A DNA stretch of 50,743 nt. Origin: Melioribacter sp. GTDB taxonomy: Bacteria > Bacteroidota > Ignavibacteria > Ignavibacteriales > Melioribacteraceae. Of the stretch, positions 35,152 through 43,865 are shown in pieces (position 1 is the stretch's first letter; the number at the start of each line of letters is the position of its first letter). The stretch covers positions 1-50,743 of the forward strand of contig JAHEZQ010000032.1 of assembly GCA_023250955.1 (NCBI GenBank). The letters are read 5' to 3'. The notes below the pieces were generated by a model. That model was not told where the DNA came from, did not search any database, and saw only the letters and a program-made list of their open reading frames with translations. The translations under genes were made by a program, and so were the position numbers.

Positions 35152-37197
35152 ATGAAAAGCAATAAGCTATTTTTCACATCGTTGATGATTCTATTTTCTT
35201 TTTTAGTTTTTTCAGGATTTTCGGGTGATGAGAAAAATAAGAACAACGGATTTGATCTAAAAAATTTAGATCGCTCCGTCTCCCCAGCACAAGATTTTTA
35301 TCAATTTGCGTGCGGCGGATGGCAAAAGAATAATCCGATTCCGGATGAATACAGTCGTTATGGTTCATTTGATGTCTTACAAGAAGCAAATAATAAAGTA
35401 ATGAAAAAAATTCTTGAAGATGCGGCTGCAAATAAAAATTGGCCGAAAGGATCCGAACAACAAAAGATCGGAGATTTCTATGCAACCGGAATGGATTCGG
35501 CACGGATAGAAAGAGAAGGATTTAAACCAATTGTTCCGGATCTCAAAAGGATTGATGCTCTTCAGGATAAAAAAGAATTGATAAAGTTTATCGCCGAAAA
35601 ACATTTAAGCGGTGTAGGCGGATTCTTTGGATTTTTTGTAACTGCAGACGCAAAGAAAAGTAATCTTATGGCTCCGCATCTTTCTCAAGGTGGAATTGGA
35701 TTACAAGACGTTGAATATTACACCAAGGATGATGCACGTTCAAAAGAAATTCGCGAAAAATATGTTCAGTATGCTGCAAATATGTTTAAGCTCATTGATG
35801 TTGATGGAGCGACTGCTGACAAATATGCACAAACGATTATAAACATAGAAACAAGATTTGCCAAAGCATCAAACACACGCCTTGAAAATCGCGATCCCCT
35901 AAAAACTTACAACAAGATGACAGTAGAAAATCTGAAAAATATTTCCGACGGATTTAATTGGGATTCTTATTTTGAAAATCTTGGTGTAGAAAATATAAAT
36001 CTAGTTATTGTTGCCCAGCCGAAATTTTTTACTGAGCTTGGGAAAATGATTGATGACATTTCTTTAGATGATTGGAAAATATATTTGAAATGGAATTTAG
36101 TTCGTGGTGCAGCTCCTGCTTTAAGTTCATCGTTTGTTAATGAGCAATTTAATTTCAACGGAAAATTTATGGCGGGCACAAAAACAATGCAGCCGCGTTG
36201 GAAAAGAATTCTTCAATCTGTTAATGGTGCAATGGGGGAAATGGTTGGACGACTATATGTTAAAGAAGTTTTTCCGCCCGAATCTAAAGCAAGAGCAAAA
36301 GCAATTGTTAGCAATCTCCTTATTTCAATGGGCGAAAGTATAAAAGGTTTGGAATGGATGAGTGAAGAAACAAAAGCACAAGCTCTGAAAAAATTAAATT
36401 CGTTTGGCGTGAAGATTGGTTATCCAGACAAGTGGAGAGATTACAGCGGATTAGAATTTGCCCGCGATTCGTACGTTAAAAATTTAGAAAGAGCAAGAAC
36501 ATGGGCGCGAAGAGATAACCTTTCTAAGATTGGCAAACCCGTTGATAAGGCAGAATGGAATATGACTCCGCAAACAGTAAATGCAAACTACAGTCCGACC
36601 CACAATGAAATAACTTTCCCCGCGGCAATTCTGCAACCACCATTTTTCAACAAGGATGCGGATGATGCAATTAATTATGGCGCTATGGGCGTTGTTATCG
36701 GTCATGAAATTTCTCATGGTTTTGATGATCAAGGAAGAAAGTTCGATGAAGTCGGAAATTTAAAAGATTGGTGGACAAAAGAAGACAACACAAAATTTCA
36801 AGAACGCGCCAAGAAACTTGCCGATCATTACAGCTCGTTTGTTGCCATCGATACATTCAAGGTAAATGGACCTCTTACATTAGGGGAAAACATTGGCGAC
36901 CTTGGCGGTTTAACAGTTTCTTATGCGGCGTTCAAGAAAACAGAACAGTATAAAAAAGGAGAAATGATTGACGGGTTTACTCCTGCGCAAAGATTCTTTT
37001 TGGGTTATGCACAAGTCTGGGCCGATAATATTCGTCCCCAAGAATTAAAATTAAGACTTAAGACAGATGTTCATTCACCGGCACGGCAGCGTGTTTTGGG
37101 TCCGCTTACTATTCTACCGGAATTCTTCCAAGCTTTCGATGTTAAACCGGGTGATTCAATGAGAAAGCCCGAAGATAAAATTGTAAAGATTTGGTAA
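35152..37197 (+). CDS. M13-family (neprilysin-like) zinc metallopeptidase
   Basis: The 681-residue exported protease has a signal peptide (about 1-24), then a long M13 N-terminal domain (DFYQFACGGWQKNNPIPDEY is the family opening). The catalytic domain has VVIGHEISHGFDDQGRKFD (zinc ligands H518 and H522 with E519 as base) and ENIGDLGGL, which supplies the third ligand. NANYSPTHNEITFPAAILQPP is the substrate-binding Asn-Ala-Tyr-like motif. It likely degrades short peptides in the periplasm. A hairpin terminator follows, so it is its own transcript. Confidence 0.96.
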   Translation: MKSNKLFFTSLMILFSFLVFSGFSGDEKNKNNGFDLKNLDRSVSPAQDFYQFACGGWQKNNPIPDEYSRYGSFDVLQEANNKVMKKILEDAAANKNWPKGSEQQKIGDFYATGMDSARIEREGFKPIVPDLKRIDALQDKKELIKFIAEKHLSGVGGFFGFFVTADAKKSNLMAPHLSQGGIGLQDVEYYTKDDARSKEIREKYVQYAANMFKLIDVDGATADKYAQTIINIETRFAKASNTRLENRDPLKTYNKMTVENLKNISDGFNWDSYFENLGVENINLVIVAQPKFFTELGKMIDDISLDDWKIYLKWNLVRGAAPALSSSFVNEQFNFNGKFMAGTKTMQPRWKRILQSVNGAMGEMVGRLYVKEVFPPESKARAKAIVSNLLISMGESIKGLEWMSEETKAQALKKLNSFGVKIGYPDKWRDYSGLEFARDSYVKNLERARTWARRDNLSKIGKPVDKAEWNMTPQTVNANYSPTHNEITFPAAILQPPFFNKDADDAINYGAMGVVIGHEISHGFDDQGRKFDEVGNLKDWWTKEDNTKFQERAKKLADHYSSFVAIDTFKVNGPLTLGENIGDLGGLTVSYAAFKKTEQYKKGEMIDGFTPAQRFFLGYAQVWADNIRPQELKLRLKTDVHSPARQRVLGPLTILPEFFQAFDVKPGDSMRKPEDKIVKIW

Positions 37198-37207
37198 TAT
37201 CTTTCTC

Positions 37208-37231
37208 GGGCGGATTTATTCCGCCCTTTTT
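37208..37231 (+). terminator. Rho-independent terminator after the M13 peptidase gene
   Basis: GGGCGG (37208-37213), loop ATTTATT, CCGCCC (37221-37226), then TTTTT. The next gene's Shine-Dalgarno follows within a few bases. Confidence 0.9.
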
Positions 37232-37251
37232 ATAATCAAGGAGACAATTAA

Positions 37252-37941
37252 TTGAAAACTATCGGATTAGTAGGCGGCACTGGGTGGATTTCGACAGTTG
37301 AATATTATAGAATCATTAATGAAGAGATCAACAAACGACTCGGTGGAATGGACTTCGCAAAATGTATTTTGTTCTCTCTGAACTATGGTGAAATAGATTC
37401 ACTCAACAAGAAAAATGATTCTGCAGGAATTTATTCATTGGTGAGCGATGCTGCGATAAAGGTAATTAATGCAGGCGCGGATTGTGTTCTTCTTTGCGCA
37501 AATACATTTCATCAATTTGCAGATCAGCTCGAACAAGAGATAAATATTCCGCTCATTCACGTAGCACATGCAACAGCGAAAAGGATTAATAAACAAGGAC
37601 TGAAAAAAGTCGGCTTGCTTGGAACAAAACAAACAATGGAAATGGATTTTTATAAATCTAAATTGAAGGAAAATAATATTGATATAATTATACCCCGGCA
37701 AGATGACCGTGATTTTATACAGCGAACAATTTCAAATGAATTACTGAAAAGTATTTTTATTGAGAAGTCGAGAGAACAGTTTAAAATGATAATTGCAAAA
37801 ATGCAGGTCGAAGGTGCGGAGGGAATAATTCTTGGCTGTACGGAGATACCATTACTGATAAAACAAAGCGATTCACCACTTCCGTTATTTAATACACTTG
37901 AAATACATTCACTAGCAGCGGTTGATTTTGCATTGATGTAA
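37252..37941 (+). CDS. Aspartate/glutamate racemase-family protein
   Basis: The 229-residue enzyme of the Asp/Glu/hydantoin racemase superfamily opens with TIGLVGGTGWISTVEYYRI. The two catalytic Cys sit in LCANTFHQFA (C82) and ILGCTEIPLLI (C196), the pair that moves the alpha proton. This is closer to broad-specificity amino-acid racemases of the YgeA type than to MurI. The start is TTG at 37252 after AAGGAG at a good distance; no ATG exists nearby. A D-amino acid could feed peptidoglycan or signalling; the substrate is not deducible. Confidence 0.9.
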   Translation: MKTIGLVGGTGWISTVEYYRIINEEINKRLGGMDFAKCILFSLNYGEIDSLNKKNDSAGIYSLVSDAAIKVINAGADCVLLCANTFHQFADQLEQEINIPLIHVAHATAKRINKQGLKKVGLLGTKQTMEMDFYKSKLKENNIDIIIPRQDDRDFIQRTISNELLKSIFIEKSREQFKMIIAKMQVEGAEGIILGCTEIPLLIKQSDSPLPLFNTLEIHSLAAVDFALM

Positions 37942-38030
37942 AAATAATGTTTAACGTTTCTTACTCTTGCTCTTTCTCTTAATCTTGTTCTATATTTGCT
38001 CAACTAAAAATCCAATAAACTAGGGGAACT

Positions 38031-38966
38031 ATGTACGCACTAGAGGTAAAAAATTTAACCAAGACTTTCGATAAATTGGTCGCGGTGGATAATGCATCGT
38101 TCGAAGTACCCGAGGGCTCGATATTCGGTCTCATAGGTCGGAACGGTGCGGGCAAGACAACTACAATTAGAATGATGATGGGAATTTATCTTCCCGATAA
38201 CGGCGAAGTTGTTTTGCGAGGTGTTAAAGTTGGACAGGAGTTTAAGAACGAAGTTGGTTATTTGCCTGAGGAGCGCGGATTATACAAAAAAATGAAAGTC
38301 CTTGATACGCTTCTCTACTTTGCTGAACTAAAAGGTAAATCCGGCAGAGAAGTTCATAAAAGAGCAGAAGAATATCTTAAGAGATTCGAATTATATGACC
38401 GCAGATTATCAAAAGTGGAAGATTTATCGAAAGGTAATCAACAGAAGCTTCAGTTTATCTCAACAGTTCTACATGAACCGGAATTTATAATTTTAGATGA
38501 ACCATACTCCGGTCTAGATCCAATCAACACAAATCTTTTAAGGGAAATTATTATTGAGATGAAACAAAAAGGGAAAGTAATAATCTTCTCTACACATTTG
38601 ATGGATTTTGCCGAAAAAATGTGTGATCATATTGTGATGATTGACCATGGAAAAATTATTCTTAAAGGTGCATTGAAAGAAATTAAATCAAAATACTCAC
38701 AAAAAAATGTAAGCTTGACTTATGATGGAGATATATCGTTCTTAAAATCTAATCCTATTGTTGACAGCATTGCCGATTACGGCAATACAACCGGCGTTAA
38801 ATTGAAAGAGGCAAATCAAGCCCAACAGTTATTAAGAATGCTATTAGATAAAAATGTAACGGTTAAAAAATTTGATGCGAACGATATTTCACTTCAAGAA
38901 ATATTTATTGAGCTTGCCGGTCACGAAGAAAACGGAACAAGCGGTAAGGAGGTGCGGAATGTTTAA
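38031..38966 (+). CDS. ABC transporter ATP-binding protein (NatA-like)
   Basis: The 311-residue ATPase has Walker A GRNGAGKTT (36-44), signature LSKGNQQKLQ and Walker B FIILDEPYSGLDP, followed by STHLMDFAEKMCDHIVMI (H-loop). A C-terminal extension of about 90 residues (from SKYSQKNVSLTY) is typical of DUF4162-containing ATPases paired with NatB-like permeases. LSKGNQQK instead of LSGGQ is the usual variant in this subfamily. The last bases overlap the permease gene. Confidence 0.93.
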   Translation: MYALEVKNLTKTFDKLVAVDNASFEVPEGSIFGLIGRNGAGKTTTIRMMMGIYLPDNGEVVLRGVKVGQEFKNEVGYLPEERGLYKKMKVLDTLLYFAELKGKSGREVHKRAEEYLKRFELYDRRLSKVEDLSKGNQQKLQFISTVLHEPEFIILDEPYSGLDPINTNLLREIIIEMKQKGKVIIFSTHLMDFAEKMCDHIVMIDHGKIILKGALKEIKSKYSQKNVSLTYDGDISFLKSNPIVDSIADYGNTTGVKLKEANQAQQLLRMLLDKNVTVKKFDANDISLQEIFIELAGHEENGTSGKEVRNV

Positions 38967-40224
38967 TTATAGAGTTTTGGCTGTTATTAAACGGGAGCTT
39001 CGCGAAAAATTATTTTCAAAAGCCTTTATCATTTTGACTCTTATGATACCAGGATTAATTTTTGTGTTTGGAGGAGTTCAAGCACTTCTTTATTCCACTG
39101 AAAGCAAAGGACTTAAATTCGATTTAGTAGTTGAGAACAGCGGTTTAATAGGAGATTTTCAAAGTGAATTTTCGCAGAAGGATTTTGTTACCAAGAAACA
39201 TTATGTTTTTAATTACATGTCAATGACTCGCGAGGATTTTAAAACATATCTTCAGAACACAAGGCAGCAGATTGTAGACGAAAAATTGACCGGTATTATT
39301 TTTATTCCTTCAAGCGCACTTAAAGATAAAAAAATTGAATACTATGCAAAAACTCCGCAGAACATTTCTCTTTCTCGTGAATTAGAAAGACCGATAAATA
39401 AAATATTTTTAAATAATTTCTTTAAGAGCAAATCTCTTTCTGCAGAAGATCTCGATTTTGCAAGAAGCGGAGTTGATTTCACAGGATTTAAGGTTACTAA
39501 GGATGAAAAAATTGCTCAAGAAGGTTATGGAAATCTTGTGCTTGCTTATGCTCTTTCAATTCTGCTCTATATGAGTCTTTTAATGATTGGACAAATGGCA
39601 ATGCAGTCGGTGATAGAAGAGAAAGGAAGTAAAATAGTGGAAGTGATTTTATCTTCAGTAAGTGCAAGAGAATTAATGACGGGGAAAATATTGGGTTCAG
39701 CAATAACCGGTGTGGCACAAATGGCTGTTTGGCTCGGAACAATTCTCGCAGTTTCTTCTTCCGCGTTAATTGCATTACCGCCGGAAATAACTCTCAATAT
39801 TAAACCTGAACTTGTACTTTATGTACTGCTGAATTTCTTTATCGGGTTGGTTTTATTTGTTGGTTTGTTTTCTATGATGGGAGCGATTTTTGATAACGCT
39901 CAAGACGCAGCTTCCGGTAATATGCCAATCATGATGCTGATAATAATTCCATTCTTCATTGCAATATCAATGATGGAAAATCCCAACAAACCATATATTG
40001 AAATTGCATCGTTGTTCCCATTCGCATCTATTATAGTAATGCCGGCTAGATTAGCTTTGATAGAAGTGCCAATATGGCAGCAGGCACTTGCAGTTATTAT
40101 TAATCTATTGACCATTTATGCTCTCTTTCCACTAGCTGGGAAAATTTATCGAATTGGAATTTTACGAACAGGCAAAAAACCAAAATGGTCCGAAGTTATA
40201 AAGTGGTTAAAGTATAAATATTGA
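38959..40224 (+). CDS. ABC transporter permease (NatB / ABC-2 type)
   Basis: The protein has about 421 residues: one membrane helix near the N-terminus (ILTLMIPGLIFVFGGVQALL), a ~170-residue extracytoplasmic domain, then about five helices in the C-terminal half. EEKGSKIVEVILSSVSARELMTGKI is the conserved ABC-2 coupling segment. The frame is open far upstream, but AAGGAGG sits 6 bases before ATG 38959, which starts MFNYRVLAVIKRELREKLF as in related permeases. It overlaps the ATPase gene by 8 bases. With it, it forms an export pump, perhaps for sodium or a small molecule; the substrate is unknown. Confidence 0.93.
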   Translation: MFNYRVLAVIKRELREKLFSKAFIILTLMIPGLIFVFGGVQALLYSTESKGLKFDLVVENSGLIGDFQSEFSQKDFVTKKHYVFNYMSMTREDFKTYLQNTRQQIVDEKLTGIIFIPSSALKDKKIEYYAKTPQNISLSRELERPINKIFLNNFFKSKSLSAEDLDFARSGVDFTGFKVTKDEKIAQEGYGNLVLAYALSILLYMSLLMIGQMAMQSVIEEKGSKIVEVILSSVSARELMTGKILGSAITGVAQMAVWLGTILAVSSSALIALPPEITLNIKPELVLYVLLNFFIGLVLFVGLFSMMGAIFDNAQDAASGNMPIMMLIIIPFFIAISMMENPNKPYIEIASLFPFASIIVMPARLALIEVPIWQQALAVIINLLTIYALFPLAGKIYRIGILRTGKKPKWSEVIKWLKYKY

Positions 40225-40228
40225 TCTT

Positions 40229-40311
40229 GTCATTCTGAGGGGAGTAACAACGAAGAATCTCCTACTCATTGGGTTAGAGATTCTTCGCCCGCTCCCAGAA
40301 CTCAGAACGAC
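40229..40311. repeat. REP-like inverted repeat pair between the ABC permease gene and 40325 gene
   Basis: GTCATTCTGAG (40229-40239) and CTCAGAACGAC (40301-40311) form outer arms with one mismatch. CGAAGAATCTC (40251-40261) and GAGATTCTTCG (40277-40287) are perfect 11 bp inner arms. The whole folds into a long hairpin and is the most complete copy of the element also seen at 31856 and 4928. Confidence 0.85.
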
Positions 40312-40324
40312 ATACAAACAAATT

Positions 40325-40645
40325 ATGAACGAAAACGAATTATACCCATCTCTTATTGAAAAACTTCAGAAAGACTTTTCTTTAGCAAAAGATTCTTTGC
40401 CTGCAGTTAATGATATTGCAGATATCCGCAAACATCTGATCAACAGAGTAACCGAATTGATGTCTAAAGATTACGAACGATTTCTTGGTAGTATGTACCG
40501 TATTGATGTTAGCGAATCTAAAGTAAGTGAAATACTCCGCTCAAAAGACCGAACAACTATTCCCGAACGTTTTGCAGATCTAATAATCGAACGCCAACTG
40601 CTCAGAGTCAAAACCCAGATGCTTTACCGTAGCGGAAAACTTTAA
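40325..40645 (+). CDS. Conserved small cytosolic protein, unknown function
   Basis: The 106-residue protein is helical and charged, with no signal peptide. The segment LMSKDYERFLGSMYRIDVSESKVSEIL followed by IPERFADLIIERQLLRVKTQ resembles a small family common in Bacteroidota, in which 'D-F-x-R-L-L-x-x-L-Y-R-I-D-V-S-E-x-K' is followed by 'A-x-x-I-A-D-L-I-I-E-R-Q'. I know no function for it. The ATG at 40325 follows the REP-like repeat by 13 bases and lacks a clear Shine-Dalgarno. Confidence 0.78.
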   Translation: MNENELYPSLIEKLQKDFSLAKDSLPAVNDIADIRKHLINRVTELMSKDYERFLGSMYRIDVSESKVSEILRSKDRTTIPERFADLIIERQLLRVKTQMLYRSGKL

Positions 40646-40710
40646 GAACAATTCCTTTCAAGCATCAACAATTCTCATTATTTTTAAGCAAGAAGAAAAA
40701 TTATTCTGTT

Positions 40711-41646
40711 ATGACTAAAAAGTATTTAAGAGACAACTCTATAGTAAATTACGCCGCTATAATTCTCGGCGCCGCAATGATGGCTCTCGGTATAGGAGTG
40801 TTTCTTGTTGATGCACGAGTTGTTCCCGGTGGTGTAAGCGGATTAGCAATGGCGTTTCATTATTTATCTGGGAACACGATCCCTATTGGAGTTATGATCT
40901 GGATAATGAACGTTCCTTTATTTATTTGGGGACTAAAAGAATTAGGAAAAGAATTTGGTCTTAAAACTTTTGTAGGGTTTTCATTGAGTTCATTTTTTAT
41001 TGATTTTTTCCGCGGTGACATACCTGGTTTTTCATTTATAAGGTTACAGGACACTGCAACAATAAAGGATTTATATAAAAATGATTTCTTCTTTTTGATT
41101 TTAATAGGAGCTGTGCTTTTAGGACTAGGACTGGGAATCATTTTTAAATTTAAGGGCTCAACTGCGGGAACCGATATAATTGCTGCAATAATGCAGAAAA
41201 AATTTGGCATTAAGCCTGGGCAGGCGATTATCATCACTGATATTATCGTTATTGCAATTGCCGGATTTATAATAGATATAAAAAATCTTTCACCCGATCG
41301 TCCAGCTCTTGTTTTAACTTTCTATGCCGTGTTCTTACTTTTCATTTCTTCAAAATTAATAGATATGATAATTGAAGGACTTGACTACGCTAGAGCAGTT
41401 TATATTATTTCCGATCATTTTGATAAAATTTCCGAAGCGATTTTAAATGAAATGGGACGCGGAGCCACTGCTGTTAAAACACGCGGAGTTTACGGAAACG
41501 TTGAACGCGAAATGCTGCTAACAGTTGTTTCGCTTCGCGAAATAACAAAACTTGCAGATGTTGTCCGTCAAGCAGATCCTAAAGCATTTGTTATGATCTT
41601 TAATGTTCACGAAGTCCTCGGCGAAGGTTTTAGAAGAAGAATATAA
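40711..41646 (+). CDS. YitT-family membrane protein
   Basis: The 311-residue protein has about six membrane helices in the YitT (DUF161) region. MALGIGVFLVDARVVPGGVSGLAMA is the family signature with the first helix. FKGSTAGTDIIAAIMQKKFG is the second repeat, so the membrane part is an internal duplication. The soluble C-terminal DUF2179 domain has GRGATAVKTRGVYGNVEREMLLTVV and ending FNVHEVLGEGFRRR. It sits just upstream of the O-methyltransferase gene and may be co-transcribed. The transported substance is unknown. Confidence 0.94.
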   Translation: MTKKYLRDNSIVNYAAIILGAAMMALGIGVFLVDARVVPGGVSGLAMAFHYLSGNTIPIGVMIWIMNVPLFIWGLKELGKEFGLKTFVGFSLSSFFIDFFRGDIPGFSFIRLQDTATIKDLYKNDFFFLILIGAVLLGLGLGIIFKFKGSTAGTDIIAAIMQKKFGIKPGQAIIITDIIVIAIAGFIIDIKNLSPDRPALVLTFYAVFLLFISSKLIDMIIEGLDYARAVYIISDHFDKISEAILNEMGRGATAVKTRGVYGNVEREMLLTVVSLREITKLADVVRQADPKAFVMIFNVHEVLGEGFRRRI

Positions 41647-41669
41647 ATTTCATAAAATATAAATACCTA

Positions 41670-42668
41670 ATGAATACACAAAATAATTACTTAAAGCCGG
41701 AAGAAATACGAGCGCTTGCAAATTCATTTCAGCAGAGCAGAATTCTTTTAACCGCAGTTGAGCTGGGTCTTTTTACTATACTTGATAAACATATGATGCA
41801 TTCAAAAGAAGTTGCAGAAAAAATAAATACCGATAAGCGCGCAACCGATCGTTTGATGAATGCACTTGTTGTGTTGGGATTCTTGCGTAAAGTTCACGGA
41901 AAGTTTTATAACTGCGAGAATGCATCAAAGTATTTAGTTAAAGGTAAACCCGGATTTATGGGCGGACTTTTTCATTCTCTTGGTCTGTGGAATACCTGGA
42001 GTTCATTAACAGAATCTGTGAAAACTGGAACATCAGTTGCTGAACGAAAACCATCTTTAGTAGGAATTAATTGGTCAGAAGCTTTCATAGCGGCAATGCA
42101 TTATCGCGGAGTAAAAGAAGCAAAAATCATTTTTCTCATGCTTGAATTATCAAACACAAAAAAAATGCTGGATGTTGGCGGAGGATCGGCTGCATTTTCA
42201 ATGGAGTTTATAAAACGGAATCCAAATATGCATGCCGTTGTTTTCGATCTGCCGCATATTATTCCAATTACGAAAAAATATGTTGATGATGAAAAGTTGA
42301 ATGATGAGATCGAATTTATCGAAGGAAATTATCTTACAGATGATTTCGGAAAAGGTTACGACTTAATTCTTCTTTCAGCAATAGTTCATATTAATAATTT
42401 TGAAGAAAATAAAATGCTGATTAAAAAATGTTTTGATTCACTTAATGTTGACGGTCAGATTGTAATTAAAGATTGGGTAATGAACGAAGAAAGAACAGAA
42501 CCTGCCGGAGGTGCATTCTTTGCATTGAATATGCTTGTCGGAACAGAGAAAGGAGATACATATACTGAATCCGAAATGAAAGATTGGTTAATCAGCGCAG
42601 GAATAAAAAAGATTGAAAGAAGAGATACAAGTTTTGGCTCATCGTTAATGATCGGTTATAAAGAGTAA
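41670..42668 (+). CDS. SAM-dependent O-methyltransferase-like protein
   Basis: The 332-residue protein follows the plant-type/small-molecule O-methyltransferase plan. An N-terminal winged-helix dimerisation domain (SRILLTAVELGLFTIL ... STAEEVAEKI-like KEVAEKINTDKRATDRLM) is followed by a methyltransferase fold with MLDVGGGSAAFSMEFIKR for SAM, VVFDLPHIIPI as motif II and DLILLSAIVHINNF in the catalytic-His position. DGQIVIKDWVMNEERTEP closes the fold. The substrate cannot be told; bacterial relatives act on small phenols or pigments. Confidence 0.9.
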   Translation: MNTQNNYLKPEEIRALANSFQQSRILLTAVELGLFTILDKHMMHSKEVAEKINTDKRATDRLMNALVVLGFLRKVHGKFYNCENASKYLVKGKPGFMGGLFHSLGLWNTWSSLTESVKTGTSVAERKPSLVGINWSEAFIAAMHYRGVKEAKIIFLMLELSNTKKMLDVGGGSAAFSMEFIKRNPNMHAVVFDLPHIIPITKKYVDDEKLNDEIEFIEGNYLTDDFGKGYDLILLSAIVHINNFEENKMLIKKCFDSLNVDGQIVIKDWVMNEERTEPAGGAFFALNMLVGTEKGDTYTESEMKDWLISAGIKKIERRDTSFGSSLMIGYKE

Positions 42669-42672
42669 TTCA

Positions 42673-43686
42673 ATGAAAAAAATAATTATCGCATTATCAA
42701 TTTTGTTACTTACAGCATGCAGCAGCAAAAAAAATATTTCTGATGTATTGCAGAATAAATATGAGATCAGAACCATCTCCCATGATTTTTCGATTCCGGT
42801 CATTGATCTTGAGAAAGACAATTTAAAAGAAATACTTCTTCTTCTGCATTATAATTTCAAAGCCGAAAAGATAAAAGAACATTTTAATATGAAGGACAGT
42901 GTTTACAACGTTCGTATAAATGATCTCTTTGGTGAAGGGCTGATTAAAAAAAACAGCGGCGGAGATTTTGTTCCCACTTGTGTGATAGTTGATGCGGATG
43001 AAGGAAAAATAATTAAGAATACCGCTGATTCTCTTGGGCGAGAGATGAGCGGAATAGCCATAGATAGATTTGAAAAAATTAAATCAGCATACTCCAAAAT
43101 ACCATCCTTCAAAAAAATTCCTTTTGAAAATGTATCTTTATTTATTCTTGGAAATGTTCTGCATAATTATTGGCAGATGAAATTTATCGAAGAAAGATTT
43201 ATCAAATCATTCCCTCCACAAAGGGGCGGCAGCAGATATTATTTAGCTTTATTACAAAACCAAAATGAAAATAATTCAGAACCATTTGGATTGTTTAGTA
43301 ATAAATTTAAGACAATAGGCAATTATACAGTAGGACAATTTGGAAATGGATTTAACGGGGACCCGCCTTCCTATACCGAAAAAGAATTAGATAATTTATT
43401 TAGAACTAAAAATTCAAAATTACAATTTGTAAGCGGAACAGATCAAAAAAAGTTTGAAGACATTGCTCTGATTATAACACAGGATCTTCTAAACTATCTC
43501 GAAAGAAATCGCCCGCTGTTTGTTAAGCTTTACTTAAACTCAGTTTATAAAGATCAAACTTCTTTCAGGGAATGGTTTGTTTGGTTTTATCAATTTATGA
43601 TAGCGAAAACAACTAACGTTTTGATAGAAAAGGGGTTTATTCAAAAACGGTCATTAAACAATGTTTCTTATGTGTTAATGGAGTAA
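42673..43686 (+). CDS. Predicted lipoprotein, unknown function
   Basis: The 337-residue protein has a signal sequence ending in the lipobox LLTAC, with Cys16 likely lipidated (MKKIIIALSILLLTACSSKK). The mature part is alpha-helical, with regions KEHFNMKDSVYNVRINDLFG and VPTCVIVDADEGKIIKNTAD. HYNFKAEKIKEHF-x-x-K-x-S-V-Y-N-V-R-I-x-D-L resembles a winged-helix-like half-domain, but no DNA-binding function is claimed for an exported protein. It is 4 bases behind the methyltransferase gene, so the two are likely one operon, although the functional link is unclear. Confidence 0.75.
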   Translation: MKKIIIALSILLLTACSSKKNISDVLQNKYEIRTISHDFSIPVIDLEKDNLKEILLLLHYNFKAEKIKEHFNMKDSVYNVRINDLFGEGLIKKNSGGDFVPTCVIVDADEGKIIKNTADSLGREMSGIAIDRFEKIKSAYSKIPSFKKIPFENVSLFILGNVLHNYWQMKFIEERFIKSFPPQRGGSRYYLALLQNQNENNSEPFGLFSNKFKTIGNYTVGQFGNGFNGDPPSYTEKELDNLFRTKNSKLQFVSGTDQKKFEDIALIITQDLLNYLERNRPLFVKLYLNSVYKDQTSFREWFVWFYQFMIAKTTNVLIEKGFIQKRSLNNVSYVLME

Positions 43687-43865
43687 TCTTTGAAAAAATT
43701 ATTTCCTGTGCTCACTTAGTAATTTGCTTAAAAAAATTTTTTTATTAAATTCATCTGCAGTTTGACTACCATCGGGTTGCTCTACAAGCGTTCGTTAATA
43801 CAATTAGTTTAATATAAATTCTTTCCTAAGTTTTAATTATCGTCCATTATTAACGAGGATGAAAC

